Of a stretch of DNA of 64,000 nucleotides, positions 24,481 through 34,211 are shown in pieces. The notes below the pieces were generated by a model. The model worked only from the letters and a program-made list of their open reading frames with translations. It did no database searches and was not told the DNA's origin. Origin of the DNA: Serratia odorifera (lineage in GTDB: Bacteria > Pseudomonadota > Gammaproteobacteria > Enterobacterales > Enterobacteriaceae); the NCBI RefSeq assembly GCF_900635445.1, contig NZ_LR134117.1, positions 3,782,001 through 3,846,000 of the forward strand, given 5' to 3'. The position numbers and the translations under genes were made by a program. How positions within the stretch are numbered: position 1 is the stretch's first letter; each line of letters starts with the position of its first letter.

Positions 24481-26402
24481 TGCGACTGTTTATAGCCGAA
24501 AAACCGAGTTTGGCACGCGCCATTGCTGATGTTTTACCCAAACCGCATCGTCGTGGCGATGGGTTCATCGCCTGCGGCAACAACGATGTGGTGACCTGGT
24601 GCGTAGGTCACCTGTTGGAGCAGGCTCAGCCTGACGCCTACGACAACCGCTATGCGCGCTGGTCGCTGGCGGACTTGCCGATCATTCCCGAAAAATGGCA
24701 GCTACAGCCACGTCCTTCCGTCAGCAAGCAATTGAATGCGATTAAAAAATTGCTGTTGGAAGCCGATGAGGTGGTACACGCCGGTGACCCAGATCGCGAA
24801 GGGCAACTGCTGGTGGACGAGGTGCTGGATTATTTGTCGTTGACGCCGGAAAAGCGGCAGGCGGTACGGCGTTGTCTGATCAACGATCTCAACCCCCAGG
24901 CGGTAGAGCGGGCGGTTGGCCGCTTGCGTGATAACCGGGAGTTTATACCACTGTGCGTTTCTGCCCTGGCGCGTTCTCGTGCCGACTGGCTGTATGGCAT
25001 TAATATGACCCGTGCCTATACGCTGTTAGGCCGTAATGCCGGTTACGATGGCGTGCTGTCGGTTGGCCGGGTGCAAACGCCCGTGCTGGGCCTGGTGGTG
25101 CGCCGTGACGAAGAGATTGAAAACTTCGTGCCGAAGGATTTTTTTGAGGTCAAGGCGCATATCGTTACGCCGAAAGACGAGCGCTTCGTGGCGCTGTGGC
25201 AACCGAGCGATTCGTGTGAGCCGTATCAGGACGAAGAGGGGCGGCTGCTGCATCGGCCGCTGGCCGAGCATGTGGTGGCGCGCATTGAGGGTCAACCGGC
25301 CCTCGTCACCTCCTATAATGATAAACGGGAATCAGATACTGCACCGCTGCCGTTTTCGTTATCGACCTTGCAGATTGAGGCCGCCAAACGGTTTAATCTC
25401 AGCGCGCAACAGGTGCTCGACATCTGTCAGCGGTTGTATGAAACACACAAGCTGATCACCTATCCGCGTTCCGATTGCCGCTACCTGCCGGAAGAACACT
25501 TTGCCGGCCGCCATGCGGTACTGAATGCCATCAGTGCACATCAGCCGGATCTGTACCCTCAACCGGTGATCGACAGCGATCGCCGTAACCGTTGCTGGGA
25601 TGATAAAAAAGTCGATGCCCACCATGCCATTATTCCTACCGCTCGTGCCAGCAAAGTCAATTTGACCGCCGATGAATTGAAGGTGTATGGCTTGGTGGCG
25701 CGGCAGTATCTGATGCAGTTCTGTCCGGATGCGGTGTTCCGCAAATGCGTGATCGAACTGGATATCGCCGGTGGTAAATTCGTCGCCAAGGCGCGTTTTC
25801 TGGCGGAAGCCGGTTGGCGCACGCTGCTTGGCAGTAAAGAGCGCGACGAGGAGAATGAAGGCGCGCCACTGCCGGTAGTTGCCAAGGACGATCGGCTGTT
25901 GTGTGAGCGTGGCGAAGTGGTGGCACGTCAGACTCAGCCGCCGCGCCCCTTCACCGATGCCAGCCTGCTTTCCGCCATGACCGGGATTGCGCGCTTCGTG
26001 CAAGATAAATCATTAAAGAAAATCCTGCGAGCGACCGATGGTTTAGGTACCGAGGCTACGCGAGCGGGAATCATTGAATTGTTGTTCAAACGGTCGTTCC
26101 TGTACAAAAAAGGGCGCTATATCCATTCCAGCGAAACCGGTCGGGCACTGATTCATTCGCTGCCTGATATCGCGGCACGTCCTGATATGACCGCTCACTG
26201 GGAAGCCACGTTGACGCAAATCAGTGAAAAGTCCTGTCGTTATCAGGATTTTATGCAGCCACTGGTAGGCACCTTGCAACAGCTGATTTATCAGGCCAAG
26301 CAGAGTCGGGCGAGTATGGCGTTCCGCGGTTTACCTGCACCGAACGCCGGGGCAAAAAAGCGCAAAAAAAGCGCCGGCAAGGCGCGGGAGAAGAGTGAAT
26401 GA
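24480..26402 (+). CDS. topB: DNA topoisomerase III
   Basis: 640 residues (E. coli 653). The TOPRIM domain begins MRLFIAEKPSLARAIA and contains the acidic triad in HAGDPDREGQLL (~100). The catalytic tyrosine lies in LITYPRSDCRYLPEEHF (~330), followed by DDKKVDAHHAIIPT. Type IA topoisomerase that decatenates replication intermediates. The C-terminus is short and lysine-rich (AKKRKKSAGKAREKSE) instead of the longer E. coli tail. Coupled to mnmH upstream and overlapping ynjH downstream by four bases. Confidence 0.96.
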   Translation: MRLFIAEKPSLARAIADVLPKPHRRGDGFIACGNNDVVTWCVGHLLEQAQPDAYDNRYARWSLADLPIIPEKWQLQPRPSVSKQLNAIKKLLLEADEVVHAGDPDREGQLLVDEVLDYLSLTPEKRQAVRRCLINDLNPQAVERAVGRLRDNREFIPLCVSALARSRADWLYGINMTRAYTLLGRNAGYDGVLSVGRVQTPVLGLVVRRDEEIENFVPKDFFEVKAHIVTPKDERFVALWQPSDSCEPYQDEEGRLLHRPLAEHVVARIEGQPALVTSYNDKRESDTAPLPFSLSTLQIEAAKRFNLSAQQVLDICQRLYETHKLITYPRSDCRYLPEEHFAGRHAVLNAISAHQPDLYPQPVIDSDRRNRCWDDKKVDAHHAIIPTARASKVNLTADELKVYGLVARQYLMQFCPDAVFRKCVIELDIAGGKFVAKARFLAEAGWRTLLGSKERDEENEGAPLPVVAKDDRLLCERGEVVARQTQPPRPFTDASLLSAMTGIARFVQDKSLKKILRATDGLGTEATRAGIIELLFKRSFLYKKGRYIHSSETGRALIHSLPDIAARPDMTAHWEATLTQISEKSCRYQDFMQPLVGTLQQLIYQAKQSRASMAFRGLPAPNAGAKKRKKSAGKAREKSE

Positions 26403-26683
26403 AACAGCTGATGCTGGCGTTGGCGGCGGGGGTATTGCTGTGTTCCGCCTCGGTCCACGCGCATCGTGGTGATGTGGATGTACTGTTACCGGTTTCGCCG
26501 GAAATCTGGGGCACCGCAAAAAGCGCGCCAGCGCCGCAACCGTGCGCGCAATGCTGTGTATACCAAGATCAGAATTATTCACAAGGCGCGCTGCTGAAGG
26601 TAGAGGGGGAGTTGTTGCAATGCACTCGCGACCCTACGGTGGTCGGTAGCACTTCACCGATCTGGGTACGGCTGAAAAAGTGA
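26399..26683 (+). CDS. ynjH: YnjH family protein (DUF1496), exported
   Basis: 94 residues with a signal peptide (LMLALAAGVLLCSASVHA) and a mature domain holding the conserved cysteine cluster QPCAQCCVYQDQNYSQGALLK and a later LLQCTRD. DUF1496 proteins are small periplasmic proteins of unknown function. The ATG overlaps the topB stop by four bases. E. coli also has ynjH near nudG and xthA, so the order supports the call. Confidence 0.88.
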   Translation: MKQLMLALAAGVLLCSASVHAHRGDVDVLLPVSPEIWGTAKSAPAPQPCAQCCVYQDQNYSQGALLKVEGELLQCTRDPTVVGSTSPIWVRLKK

Positions 26684-26722
26684 CCGCGTAACGCTATCGT
26701 TGATAACCCCTTTAATAATCAG

Positions 26723-27127
26723 CTATTTTGTCATGATTGATTGCTGCTTGAGATAGCATGACAGCAAGGGAACGTCGGCGGGTGCCAGTGGATACTCGCT
26801 GGCCTGCGCTGGCGTTACCCAGACAAGTTGTGCGTGGCAGCGCAGGTGTAACTCGCCACTGAAATGCGTTACTCGCCAGGCATGCAGGCGAATGATTTTT
26901 TCGCCCAGTTGCCATTGATTACTGGCAACATAATCGTCGATTTGCGCCTTGATAGCCAACTCTTCGGCCAGTTCTCGCGCCAGTGCCTGGGGCTGGCTTT
27001 CGCCTGCTTCGACTTTGCCGCCTGGAAATTCCCAAAGCCCGGCCTGATCGCTGTCGGCATCCCGTTGAGCCAACAGAATTTTCCCGTCGCGTTCAATGAT
27101 CGCGGCGACTACATCGATAATTTTCAT
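26723..27127 (-). CDS. nudG: CTP/5-hydroxy-CTP pyrophosphohydrolase (Nudix)
   Basis: 134 residues from ATG 27127 (MKIIDVVAAIIERDGKILLA); E. coli NudG is 135. The Nudix box is complete: GGKVEAGESQPQALARE, then LAEEL. It sanitises the nucleotide pool by hydrolysing oxidised pyrimidine triphosphates. Convergent with ynjH and next to xthA, an oxidative DNA-repair gene, as in E. coli. Confidence 0.93.
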   Translation of the reverse strand: MKIIDVVAAIIERDGKILLAQRDADSDQAGLWEFPGGKVEAGESQPQALARELAEELAIKAQIDDYVASNQWQLGEKIIRLHAWRVTHFSGELHLRCHAQLVWVTPAQASEYPLAPADVPLLSCYLKQQSIMTK

Positions 27128-27145
27128 ACCGTGCACTTATTGAAA

Positions 27146-27164
27146 ACCCCGGCCAGGCCGGGGT
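27146..27164 (-). terminator. Rho-independent terminator of xthA
   Basis: ACCCCGGCC-A-GGCCGGGGT hairpin with AAAA on its left (UUUU on the minus strand), immediately after the xthA stop. Confidence 0.7.
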
Positions 27165-27170
27165 GGGCAA

Positions 27171-27978
27171 TCAGATATCGAACTCGGCCCATACCGGGGC
27201 GTGGTCGGAGGGTTTTTCCATACTGCGGGTTTGGTAGTCAATGCCGGTAGCCACACAGCGTGCCGCCAGCGGCGTGCTGGCCAGTAACAGATCGATACGT
27301 AAGCCGCGGTTGTCATCGAATCCTTTAGAACGATAGTCGAACCACGAAAACTGGTCGTTACGCTCCGGATTGGCTTGACGGTAGGTGTCTACCAGCCCCC
27401 CAGTTGAGCAGCCGCCCATCCATTCACGTTCTTCCGGCAGGAACGAACATTTGCCGGTGCGCAGCCAGCGCTTGCGATTTTCTTCACCGATACCGATATC
27501 GTAATCCGATGGGCTGATATTCATATCGCCCATGATCAGCACCGGGTTTTCTACCGATAGCTGCTGTTCCAGGTAATCTTGCAAGTCCTGATAGAAACGG
27601 GTTTTTGCCGGGAACTTGACCGGGTGGTCACGGCTTTCTCCCTGCGGAAAATAGCCGTTAATCACCGTCAGCATGCCCTGCGGCGTTTCCAGATCGGCCA
27701 TGATGATGCGGCGCTGTGCGTCGTCATCGTCGGTTGGGAACCCACGGCGCACGGCAATGGGTGCCTCTTTGGTCAGCAGGGCAACGCCATAATGGCCCTT
27801 TTTGCCCGTGATAGAACACATGGTAGCCGTGCTTGCTGACCTCTTCCAGTGGGAACATGTCATCATGAACTTTGGTTTCTTGCAGGCCGATAACGTCAGG
27901 CTGGTGCTGTTCGATGATGGCGGCCAACTGATGCGGTCGCGCGCGCAGTCCATTGATATTAAAAGAGACAAACTTCAT
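27171..27978 (-). pseudogene. xthA: Exonuclease III, frameshifted by one base
   Basis: The 268-residue AP endonuclease/3' exonuclease is split. The first frame from ATG 27978 (MKFVSFNINGLRARPHQLAA) gives the N-terminus including the catalytic Glu in QETKVHD; the rest (HYGVALLTK to the stop at 27171) lies in the next frame and includes GDMNISPSDYDIG and the catalytic SDHAPVWAEFDI. The break is within 27796-27803 (on the coding strand AAAAAGGGCC): dropping one base restores YHGQKGHYGVALL, the E. coli sequence. All catalytic residues remain; a sequencing error is likely because xthA loss is rare. Repairs abasic sites in DNA. Confidence 0.92.
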
Positions 27979-28080
27979 GAGCGGTGCCGTTTTTACGAGA
28001 AAAATGTGTTGAGATAGTAGCAGAGTTTGGCCGGAAATGTAACGCAGACCAGCGGCCTCAGGCCGCCGGCAGATGGCGGA

Positions 28081-28653
28081 TTATTTTGCCCAGCGATCGT
28101 AGTTTTTTGGTTGGTAGTCGTCGAACTGTTGCAGCAACGTGAGTGGCGAATCGCTCAGGTGCAGGGTGCCAAGATAGTCGTGACGCATAAACCCCTGATC
28201 GGCGACGTGTTGCAAGAAGGTGTTCAATGGCCGGTAGTAACCATTGACGTCCAACAGGCCGACCGGTTTATTGTGATAACCGATCTGACCCCAGGTCCAG
28301 ATTTCAAACAGTTCTTCCAGCGTGCCTATGCCGCCGGGCAGCGCAATAAATCCGTCGGCCAGTGCCGCCATACGTGCTTTGCGGGTGTGCATGTCCGGCA
28401 CCACTTCCAGTTGAGTCAGACCACGGTGTGCGGTTTCTGCTTCCACCAAACGTTGCGGAATAATGCCGACCGCTTCGCCTCCGGCCTCCAGCACTGCATC
28501 TGCCACAATACCCATCAGGCCCTTTTTACCACCGCCGTAGATTAAACGACGCCCTTGAGTGGCCAATGCGTGCCCCAGTTTACGGGCATTTTCGGCATAA
28601 TCGGGCGTCACGCCTTCGCTGGCGCCGCAAAAAACGCAAATATTATTACGCAT
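28081..28653 (-). CDS. LOG family nucleoside 5'-monophosphate phosphoribohydrolase
   Basis: 190 residues with the two family motifs: GGGKKGLMGIVADAVL (~41) and the signature LPGGIGTLEELFE (~104), plus NICVFCGAS at the start, typical of the TIGR00730 (Rossman fold) group. Related enzymes release the base from AMP-type cytokinin precursors and from other nucleotides; in bacteria many probably act in purine turnover. Lies between xthA and the tRNA-Tyr repeats. This is not part of the E. coli gene order here and marks the joint between two syntenic blocks. Confidence 0.9.
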   Translation of the reverse strand: MRNNICVFCGASEGVTPDYAENARKLGHALATQGRRLIYGGGKKGLMGIVADAVLEAGGEAVGIIPQRLVEAETAHRGLTQLEVVPDMHTRKARMAALADGFIALPGGIGTLEELFEIWTWGQIGYHNKPVGLLDVNGYYRPLNTFLQHVADQGFMRHDYLGTLHLSDSPLTLLQQFDDYQPKNYDRWAK

Positions 28654-28849
28654 GCACTTTTCCTTACTGCATCAAAGAAGCCAGTGGTATAGCGAATTGT
28701 GCATTGTAGTTCAAGTTTGGTGAGCGATGAAAAGCTAAACCTGTGCGCGATGGCAAAACTCGGCGCCGTTGGGGCTTCAGCGTCTTTCCCGAGGCATGGC
28801 GTGTAGCAAGCCTGGATGTTGTGTGACGATTGGGCGTGCTTTGCAAGGA

Positions 28850-29021
28850 TGGTGGTGGGGGAAGGATAACTCGTCGCGTGGCGACTCGCCCTGCGGGCCG
28901 CGCTAAAGCGCGTTGTTTCGCTACGCTCAACTCGAACCTGTCGAAGCTTCTCATCCTTCCCCAGCGTGCAGTAGCCATGGGTTTTGGATGTTGTTTGACG
29001 ATTGGGAGTGCTTTGCAAGGA
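28850..29021 (-). repeat. rtT-type repeat unit downstream of tRNA-Tyr
   Basis: The first 18 bases (28850-28867) repeat the 3' end of tRNA-Tyr exactly (TGGTGGTGGGGGAAGGAT), and the sequence before them (TGGATGTTGTGTGACGATTGGGCGTGCTTTGCAAGGA at ~28814-28849) matches, with two differences, the sequence just before the true tRNA 3' end (28985-29021). The spacing is 172 bases, close to the 178-base rtT repeats that follow tyrT in E. coli. Between the copies is a GC-rich stretch with short palindromes. An older, more decayed copy may lie at ~28680-28849. Confidence 0.65.
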
Positions 29022-29106
<85 letters not shown>

Positions 29107-29210
29107 ATGGTATTCATGGATTTTCTGATTGTGATTGAAGGTTGTTACCTTCCCCGCGCGGCGCTCATGTTGACTCGTCTTGCGGTTTAACCTTGTTGCC
29201 AAGATTAAGA

Positions 29211-29295
<85 letters not shown>

Positions 29296-29466
29296 ACGAT
29301 AATTCGTGGATTTAACGAATTTTAACACGCAGAAAGCTGACCGGCTTTCTGGCTAGCGTGACTGCGTAAGCGCTGTCTCGGTAAGCGGGGCGCATCATAT
29401 CAAATGAAGCGGGAGTGTAAAGCATTGAAATGCAGAAAATGAATCGTTTGCCGTTTTTTTATGCGC

Positions 29467-29497
29467 GGCGGTGCATCTGTAAGCAGAATGCACCGCC
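29467..29497. terminator. Long inverted repeat after purU, possible terminator
   Basis: GGCGGTGCAT...ATGCACCGCC, a perfect 10-base stem with an 11-base loop, 12 bases after the purU stop. No U-tract follows directly on the minus strand, so it is either an imperfect terminator or an mRNA end-stabilising hairpin. Confidence 0.45.
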
Positions 29498-29508
29498 AGC
29501 AAGGGTGA

Positions 29509-30357
29509 TTACAGGATCACGGTGCGGTTGCCGTAGACAAATACCCGCTGCGCCAGTACGCGATACAACGCGCGGCTGAGCACATTCTTCTCGACGTCAC
29601 GGCCGGCGCGCATCATATCGTCAGCGGAATAGGTATGATCAACGTGGATCACGTCCTGCATGATGATTGGCCCTTCATCCAGGCTGTCATTAACGTAGTG
29701 CGCGGTCGCGCCGATGATCTTCACCCCGCGCTCGTAGGCCTGATGATAGGGCCGCGCACCAATAAAGGCCGGCAGGAATGAATGGTGAATATTAATCACC
29801 TGGTTCGGATAGTGCTGAACAAACGCCGGCGTCAGTACCCGCATATATTTGGCCAGCACGACGTAGTCCGGTTGATACTGATCGATTTGCGCAATCAACT
29901 GCTGATCGTGCTGTTCGCGCGTCAGGCCTTCATGACTCACCAGGTGGAATGGAATATCGAAGCGTTCAACCAGCGTTTTCAACGTGTCGTGGTTGCCAAT
30001 TACCGCGGCAATTTCTACATCCAGGCCGCCGTAGGCGCTTTTCATCAATAAGTCACCCAGGCAATGGGCTTCTTTGGTCACCAGAACCACAATGCGGCGT
30101 CGCCCGGCGCTGTGCAGTTCGCGCACTGAACCCTCTGGCAGTGCGCCATCCAGATCGGCCAACAGGGTGGTATCGTTGAAAATGCCTTCCAGTTCGGTGC
30201 GCATAAAGAAGCGCCCGGTACGGTGATCGACAAATTCATTGTTCTGCACAATATTAAGTTGATGTTTGTAGCAAATGTTGGTGATTTTGGCGATCAGCCC
30301 TTTGGCGTCAGGGCAGATAGTGCGTAATACTTTTCGTTGTACATTTTGATGTGGCAT
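29509..30357 (-). CDS. purU: Formyltetrahydrofolate deformylase
   Basis: 282 residues (E. coli 280). An N-terminal ACT domain (LRTICPDAKGLIAKITNICY), which senses glycine and methionine, is followed by a formyltransferase-like catalytic domain with the Asn-His-Asp triad in INIHHSFLPAFIGARPY and ATAHYVNDSLDEGPII. It releases formate from 10-formyl-THF, feeding formate-dependent purine synthesis and balancing one-carbon units. Located beside tyrTV as in E. coli. Confidence 0.96.
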   Translation of the reverse strand: MPHQNVQRKVLRTICPDAKGLIAKITNICYKHQLNIVQNNEFVDHRTGRFFMRTELEGIFNDTTLLADLDGALPEGSVRELHSAGRRRIVVLVTKEAHCLGDLLMKSAYGGLDVEIAAVIGNHDTLKTLVERFDIPFHLVSHEGLTREQHDQQLIAQIDQYQPDYVVLAKYMRVLTPAFVQHYPNQVINIHHSFLPAFIGARPYHQAYERGVKIIGATAHYVNDSLDEGPIIMQDVIHVDHTYSADDMMRAGRDVEKNVLSRALYRVLAQRVFVYGNRTVIL

Positions 30358-30426
30358 GGCAATGCTAATCCTGTCAGATACTGAACGCCTGACACCGCAG
30401 GCGATAACGTGCTTCAGGCCGAGGGC

Positions 30427-30891
30427 TTATTGCCCGCAGCATTTTTTATATTTTTTGCCTGAGCCGCAGGGGCAAACCGCGTTTCTGCCCGGCTGTGGCT
30501 TGACTCCGTCAATATAATACCAGCGTTGGTCAAGGCGAAGAAAGCGTGAACGTTCATGCATCGCCTTGACGTCGCCACTGGCGCCATCGACAAAGCGGGC
30601 GATAAACTCAACGAAGCCTTCGTCAGGCCCGATGCCGGCTTTTTCTTCAATGACCGTTAAACCCAGCCATTGGGTATCTTGAAAGCTGTCGACAATCGCT
30701 TTGCGCCACTCGTTGGCGTGGCAATCCGGATGCCAGCTGGCGATCAGATAATCCACATGCTGTTTAACATAGGCGCTGAAGCGGGAACGCATCAGCAGGC
30801 CTGGCGTGGCGGGCGTTTGGACACCGTTGATATACGGTTCGCAGCATGCGTTATACTCCAGCCCGCTGCCGCAAGGGCATAATTCAGACAA
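30427..30891 (-). CDS. ychJ: YchJ family protein (UPF0225, SEC-C motifs)
   Basis: 154 residues with a SEC-C zinc motif at each end: CPCGSGLEYNACC (residues ~5-17) and CPCGSGKKYKKCCG at the C-terminus, around an NTF2-like core. Function is unknown; the metal-binding motif resembles that of the SecA tail. Divergent from rssA as in E. coli. Confidence 0.94.
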   Translation of the reverse strand: MSELCPCGSGLEYNACCEPYINGVQTPATPGLLMRSRFSAYVKQHVDYLIASWHPDCHANEWRKAIVDSFQDTQWLGLTVIEEKAGIGPDEGFVEFIARFVDGASGDVKAMHERSRFLRLDQRWYYIDGVKPQPGRNAVCPCGSGKKYKKCCGQ

Positions 30892-31037
30892 ATTAACTCC
30901 TCAAAAGAGCGAACGATATGAATACTGTTCGAGGCCAGGGGAAATGTAGCGCATAGGTTACCTAACCCGGTTCGATGGTGACAATGTACCCTGAGGTTAC
31001 ACTTGACACAATTCACCGATGATAGAGGCAAGCTATA

Positions 31038-31933
31038 ATGCGACAAATAAAAGTTGGGCTGGCGCTGGGGGCAGGTTCGGCCAAAGGCTGGGCGCATATT
31101 GGCGTCATCAACGCGCTCAAGAAAATGGGCATTGAGGCCGATATAGTTGCCGGTTGCTCTGTCGGCTCGCTGGTGGGTGCCGCATATGCCAGCCATCGGT
31201 TGCCGGCGATGGAAAAGTGGGTGCGCTCGTTCAGCTATTGGGATGTGATCCGTCTGATGGATCTGTCCTGGCAACGCGGTGGTTTGCTGCGCGGTGAGCG
31301 GGTATTCAATGCGGTCGGCCAACTATTAAACATTAACGATATTGCGCAATGTTCGCTGAAGTTTGGTGCGGTTGCGACCAATTTGAGCACCGGCCGTGAA
31401 CTGTGGCTGACCAAGGGCGATATACACCAGGCGATACGCGCGTCGTGCAGTATGCCCGGATTACTGGCGCCGGTCTGGTTTGACGGCTATTGGCTGGTGG
31501 ACGGTGCGGTGGTCAATCCGGTGCCGATTTCGTTAACCCGCGCCATGGGTGCCGATATCGTTATTGCAGTGGATTTGCAGCATGACGCACATCTGATGCA
31601 ACAGGATCTGTTTTCAGTGCGTAGCGAACCGGACGAAGCGCCAGTGGCGCGTAACTGGCGGGGCGACTGCGTGAGCGGATCGGCAAGATGACGGTAAAAA
31701 AACCGAACATTACCCCCACGGCAATGGAAATCATGAGCACCTCGATCCAGGTGTTGGAAAACCGGCTAAAGCGTAACCGCATGGCGGGGGATCCCCCTGA
31801 CGTGTTGATTCAACCCTATTGCCCGCAAATCTCCACGCTGGATTTTCATCGTGCGGAAGAAGCTATCGAGGCGGGGCGGCTGGCGGTAGAGAAACAGCGC
31901 GACATGCTGCTGCCGCTGGTAAAAAACAGCTAG
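31038..31933 (+). pseudogene. rssA: Patatin-like phospholipase RssA, frameshifted by one base
   Basis: Matches E. coli RssA (301 residues) throughout: GLALGAGSAKGWAHIGVINA (oxyanion hole), catalytic Ser in AGCSVGSLVG, catalytic Asp in LVDGAVVNPVPIS. The first frame stops at 31691 after RNWRGDCVSGSAR; the family end (TATEIMxTSIQVLENRLKRN and STLDFHRAEEAI) continues in another frame to 31933. Adding one G to the GGGG at 31660-31663 joins them as NWRGRLRERIGKM. Catalytic residues all precede the break. Probably a sequencing deletion. Partner of rssB. Confidence 0.9.
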
Positions 31934-32038
31934 TTACGCGTCGCCAATGGCAGGGAGCATTTTCATGTCAATTTCCGGCAGGCATAACTGGCCATTTTGA
32001 GCCACTATTACATCATGACAAGGGAAGAGGTCCGGCCA

Positions 32039-33052
32039 ATGGCATTACCACTGACAGACAAGCGCATTCTGATTGTTGAGGACGAACAGGTATTTCGTTC
32101 GGTGCTTGTTGGCTATCTGCAATCATTAGGCGCAGTTACCCATGAAGCGACCAATGGCTTGCAGGCGTTGAGTGCTGTTGATGATATCGGCCCGGATTTG
32201 ATCCTGTGCGATCTGGCAATGCCTGAAATGGGCGGCATTGAGTTTGTTGAGCATCTGCGTCTGCAGGGAGTAAAAATCCCGGTATTGGTTATTTCGGCTA
32301 CCGATAAGATGGCGGATATCGCCAAGGTGTTGCGATTGGGCGTGCAGGATGTGCTGCTCAAACCGTTAAGCGATCTCAATCGTCTGCGCGAGGCGGCATT
32401 GGCCTGCCTGTACCCGAACATGTTCACCTTGCCGGCAATCGAAGAGGTTGAATTGCTGCAGGATTGGGACGCGCTAAGCAAAAATCCGTCGGAAGCTGCC
32501 AGGTTGCTCAAGCAGTTGCAGCCGCCGGTACAGCAGTCGATTGCCCATTGCCGGATTAACTACCGCCAATTGACTACCGACGAAAACCCGGGGCTGGTGC
32601 TGGATATTGCTGCATTATCAGAAAAAGATCTGGCCTTCTATTGTCTGGATGTCACTCGCGCCGGCGATAATGGCGTATTGGCGGCCTTATTATTACGGGC
32701 GTTATTTAATGGTTTGCTACAGGACCATTTAGCTAATCAACAGCATCGTCTGCCGCAAATGTCCACATTGTTAAAACAAGTTAATCAATTATTACGCCAA
32801 GGCAAGTTGGAAGGGCAATTCCCGTTGTTGGTTGGCTATTATCACGCCGAATATAAAAACCTGATCCTGGTTTCCGCAGGCTTACATGCCAATGTGAATA
32901 CCGGCGACAATCAAATTCAGCTTAGCAACGGAGTGCCGTTGGGGACGCTGGGCGCCACCTATATGAATCAAATCAGCCAGCGCTGCTCGGCGTGGCAATG
33001 CCAGGTCTGGGGCACTGGCGGGCGTTTGCGCCTGATGCTCAGCGCAGAATAG
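32039..33052 (+). CDS. rssB: Two-component response regulator/RpoS adaptor
   Basis: 337 residues from ATG 32039, the E. coli length (an in-frame ATG at 32015 is also possible). Receiver domain: acidic pocket VEDEQVF (~12-18), phospho-Asp in LILCDLAMPEMGG (~57), Lys in VLLKPLSDLN (~108). The C-terminal half is an inactive PP2C-like domain ending GTGGRLRLMLSAE as in E. coli. RssB delivers sigma-S to ClpXP for degradation. It follows rssA by about 100 bases. Confidence 0.96.
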   Translation: MALPLTDKRILIVEDEQVFRSVLVGYLQSLGAVTHEATNGLQALSAVDDIGPDLILCDLAMPEMGGIEFVEHLRLQGVKIPVLVISATDKMADIAKVLRLGVQDVLLKPLSDLNRLREAALACLYPNMFTLPAIEEVELLQDWDALSKNPSEAARLLKQLQPPVQQSIAHCRINYRQLTTDENPGLVLDIAALSEKDLAFYCLDVTRAGDNGVLAALLLRALFNGLLQDHLANQQHRLPQMSTLLKQVNQLLRQGKLEGQFPLLVGYYHAEYKNLILVSAGLHANVNTGDNQIQLSNGVPLGTLGATYMNQISQRCSAWQCQVWGTGGRLRLMLSAE

Positions 33053-33253
33053 CGGCTTATTGTAAGCAACTATTAACGGCAATTGAGCCGGTTGAAAATA
33101 TTATTCCTGTCCGAAAACCCTCGATTAGGTAATTGTCTTAAAGTGATTCTATTTGATCGCAGTGTAATGCTCAGCGGTATTTAGCTGGTATACTCCGGGA
33201 GTTTGTATAGCGAGTGACGTTCATAATTTGAGCGCGCATCAAGAGAGGAAATA

Positions 33254-34171
33254 ATGTCAGCGTTAAATCGTAAAGTCAGGAAAGCGGTCATCCCGGTTGC
33301 GGGCTTGGGCACACGGATGCTGCCAGCGACGAAAGCCATTCCCAAAGAAATGCTGCCGCTGGTTGACAAGCCCCTGATTCAGTACGTGGTCAATGAATGC
33401 ATTGCGGCTGGAATCAGTGAAATCGTTTTAGTGACGCACTCCTCTAAGAATTCCATCGAAAACCATTTTGACACCAGTTTTGAGCTGGAAGCGATGCTGG
33501 AAAAACGCGTAAAACGCCAGTTGCTGGATGAAGTCCAATCCATTTGCCCAAAAGGCGTAACGGTGATGCAGGTTCGCCAAGGCGTGGCAAAAGGCCTTGG
33601 TCATGCGATCATGTGCGCCTATCCAATGGTGGGCGATGAGCCAGTGGCGGTAGTACTGCCGGACGTTATCATCGACGAGTACAGCGCCGATCTGAGCAAA
33701 GACAACCTGCATGAGATGTTGGCGCGTTTTGAACAAACCGGCGTCAGCCAGATTATGGTGGAGCCGGTGCCGCAAAAAGACGTCGGCAACTATGGTGTAG
33801 CAGACTGTCAGGGCCATCAGTTACAGCCGGGTGAAAGCGCGCCGATGGTGAGCGTGGTCGAAAAACCCTCGCCGGACCAGGCGCCGTCCAATCTGGCTAT
33901 TGTCGGCCGTTATGTGTTGTCGGCCGATATCTGGGCGTTGCTGGCGAAGACGCCACCCGGGGCCGGTGACGAGATCCAACTGACCGATGCGATTGATATG
34001 CTGATGCAAAAGGAACCGGTCGAGGCTTATCACCTGAAGGGTGTCAGCCACGACTGTGGTAACAAGCTCGGCTATATGCAGGCCTTCGTCGAGTATGGCA
34101 TGCGCCATGCCAGCCTGGGCAAGGATTTTTCTCAGTGGCTGCAACAGTTGACAGCCACTGAACAAAAATAA
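33254..34171 (+). CDS. galU: UTP-glucose-1-phosphate uridylyltransferase
   Basis: 305 residues (E. coli 302). Nucleotide-binding GLGTRMLPATKAIPKEMLP (~17-35), then KPLIQYVVNECIAAGI, and VVEKPSPDQAPSNLAIVGRY. GAGAGGAAATA precedes the ATG. Makes UDP-glucose, needed for lipopolysaccharide core, capsule and trehalose. The two following genes extend UDP-glucose to UDP-glucuronate and UDP-galacturonate, so the three form one pathway on one strand with gaps of 40 and 9 bases. Confidence 0.96.
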   Translation: MSALNRKVRKAVIPVAGLGTRMLPATKAIPKEMLPLVDKPLIQYVVNECIAAGISEIVLVTHSSKNSIENHFDTSFELEAMLEKRVKRQLLDEVQSICPKGVTVMQVRQGVAKGLGHAIMCAYPMVGDEPVAVVLPDVIIDEYSADLSKDNLHEMLARFEQTGVSQIMVEPVPQKDVGNYGVADCQGHQLQPGESAPMVSVVEKPSPDQAPSNLAIVGRYVLSADIWALLAKTPPGAGDEIQLTDAIDMLMQKEPVEAYHLKGVSHDCGNKLGYMQAFVEYGMRHASLGKDFSQWLQQLTATEQK

Positions 34172-34211
34172 GTTTCTTTTCCGTATTAATTTGAAAAACT
34201 AGGATTTTCCC

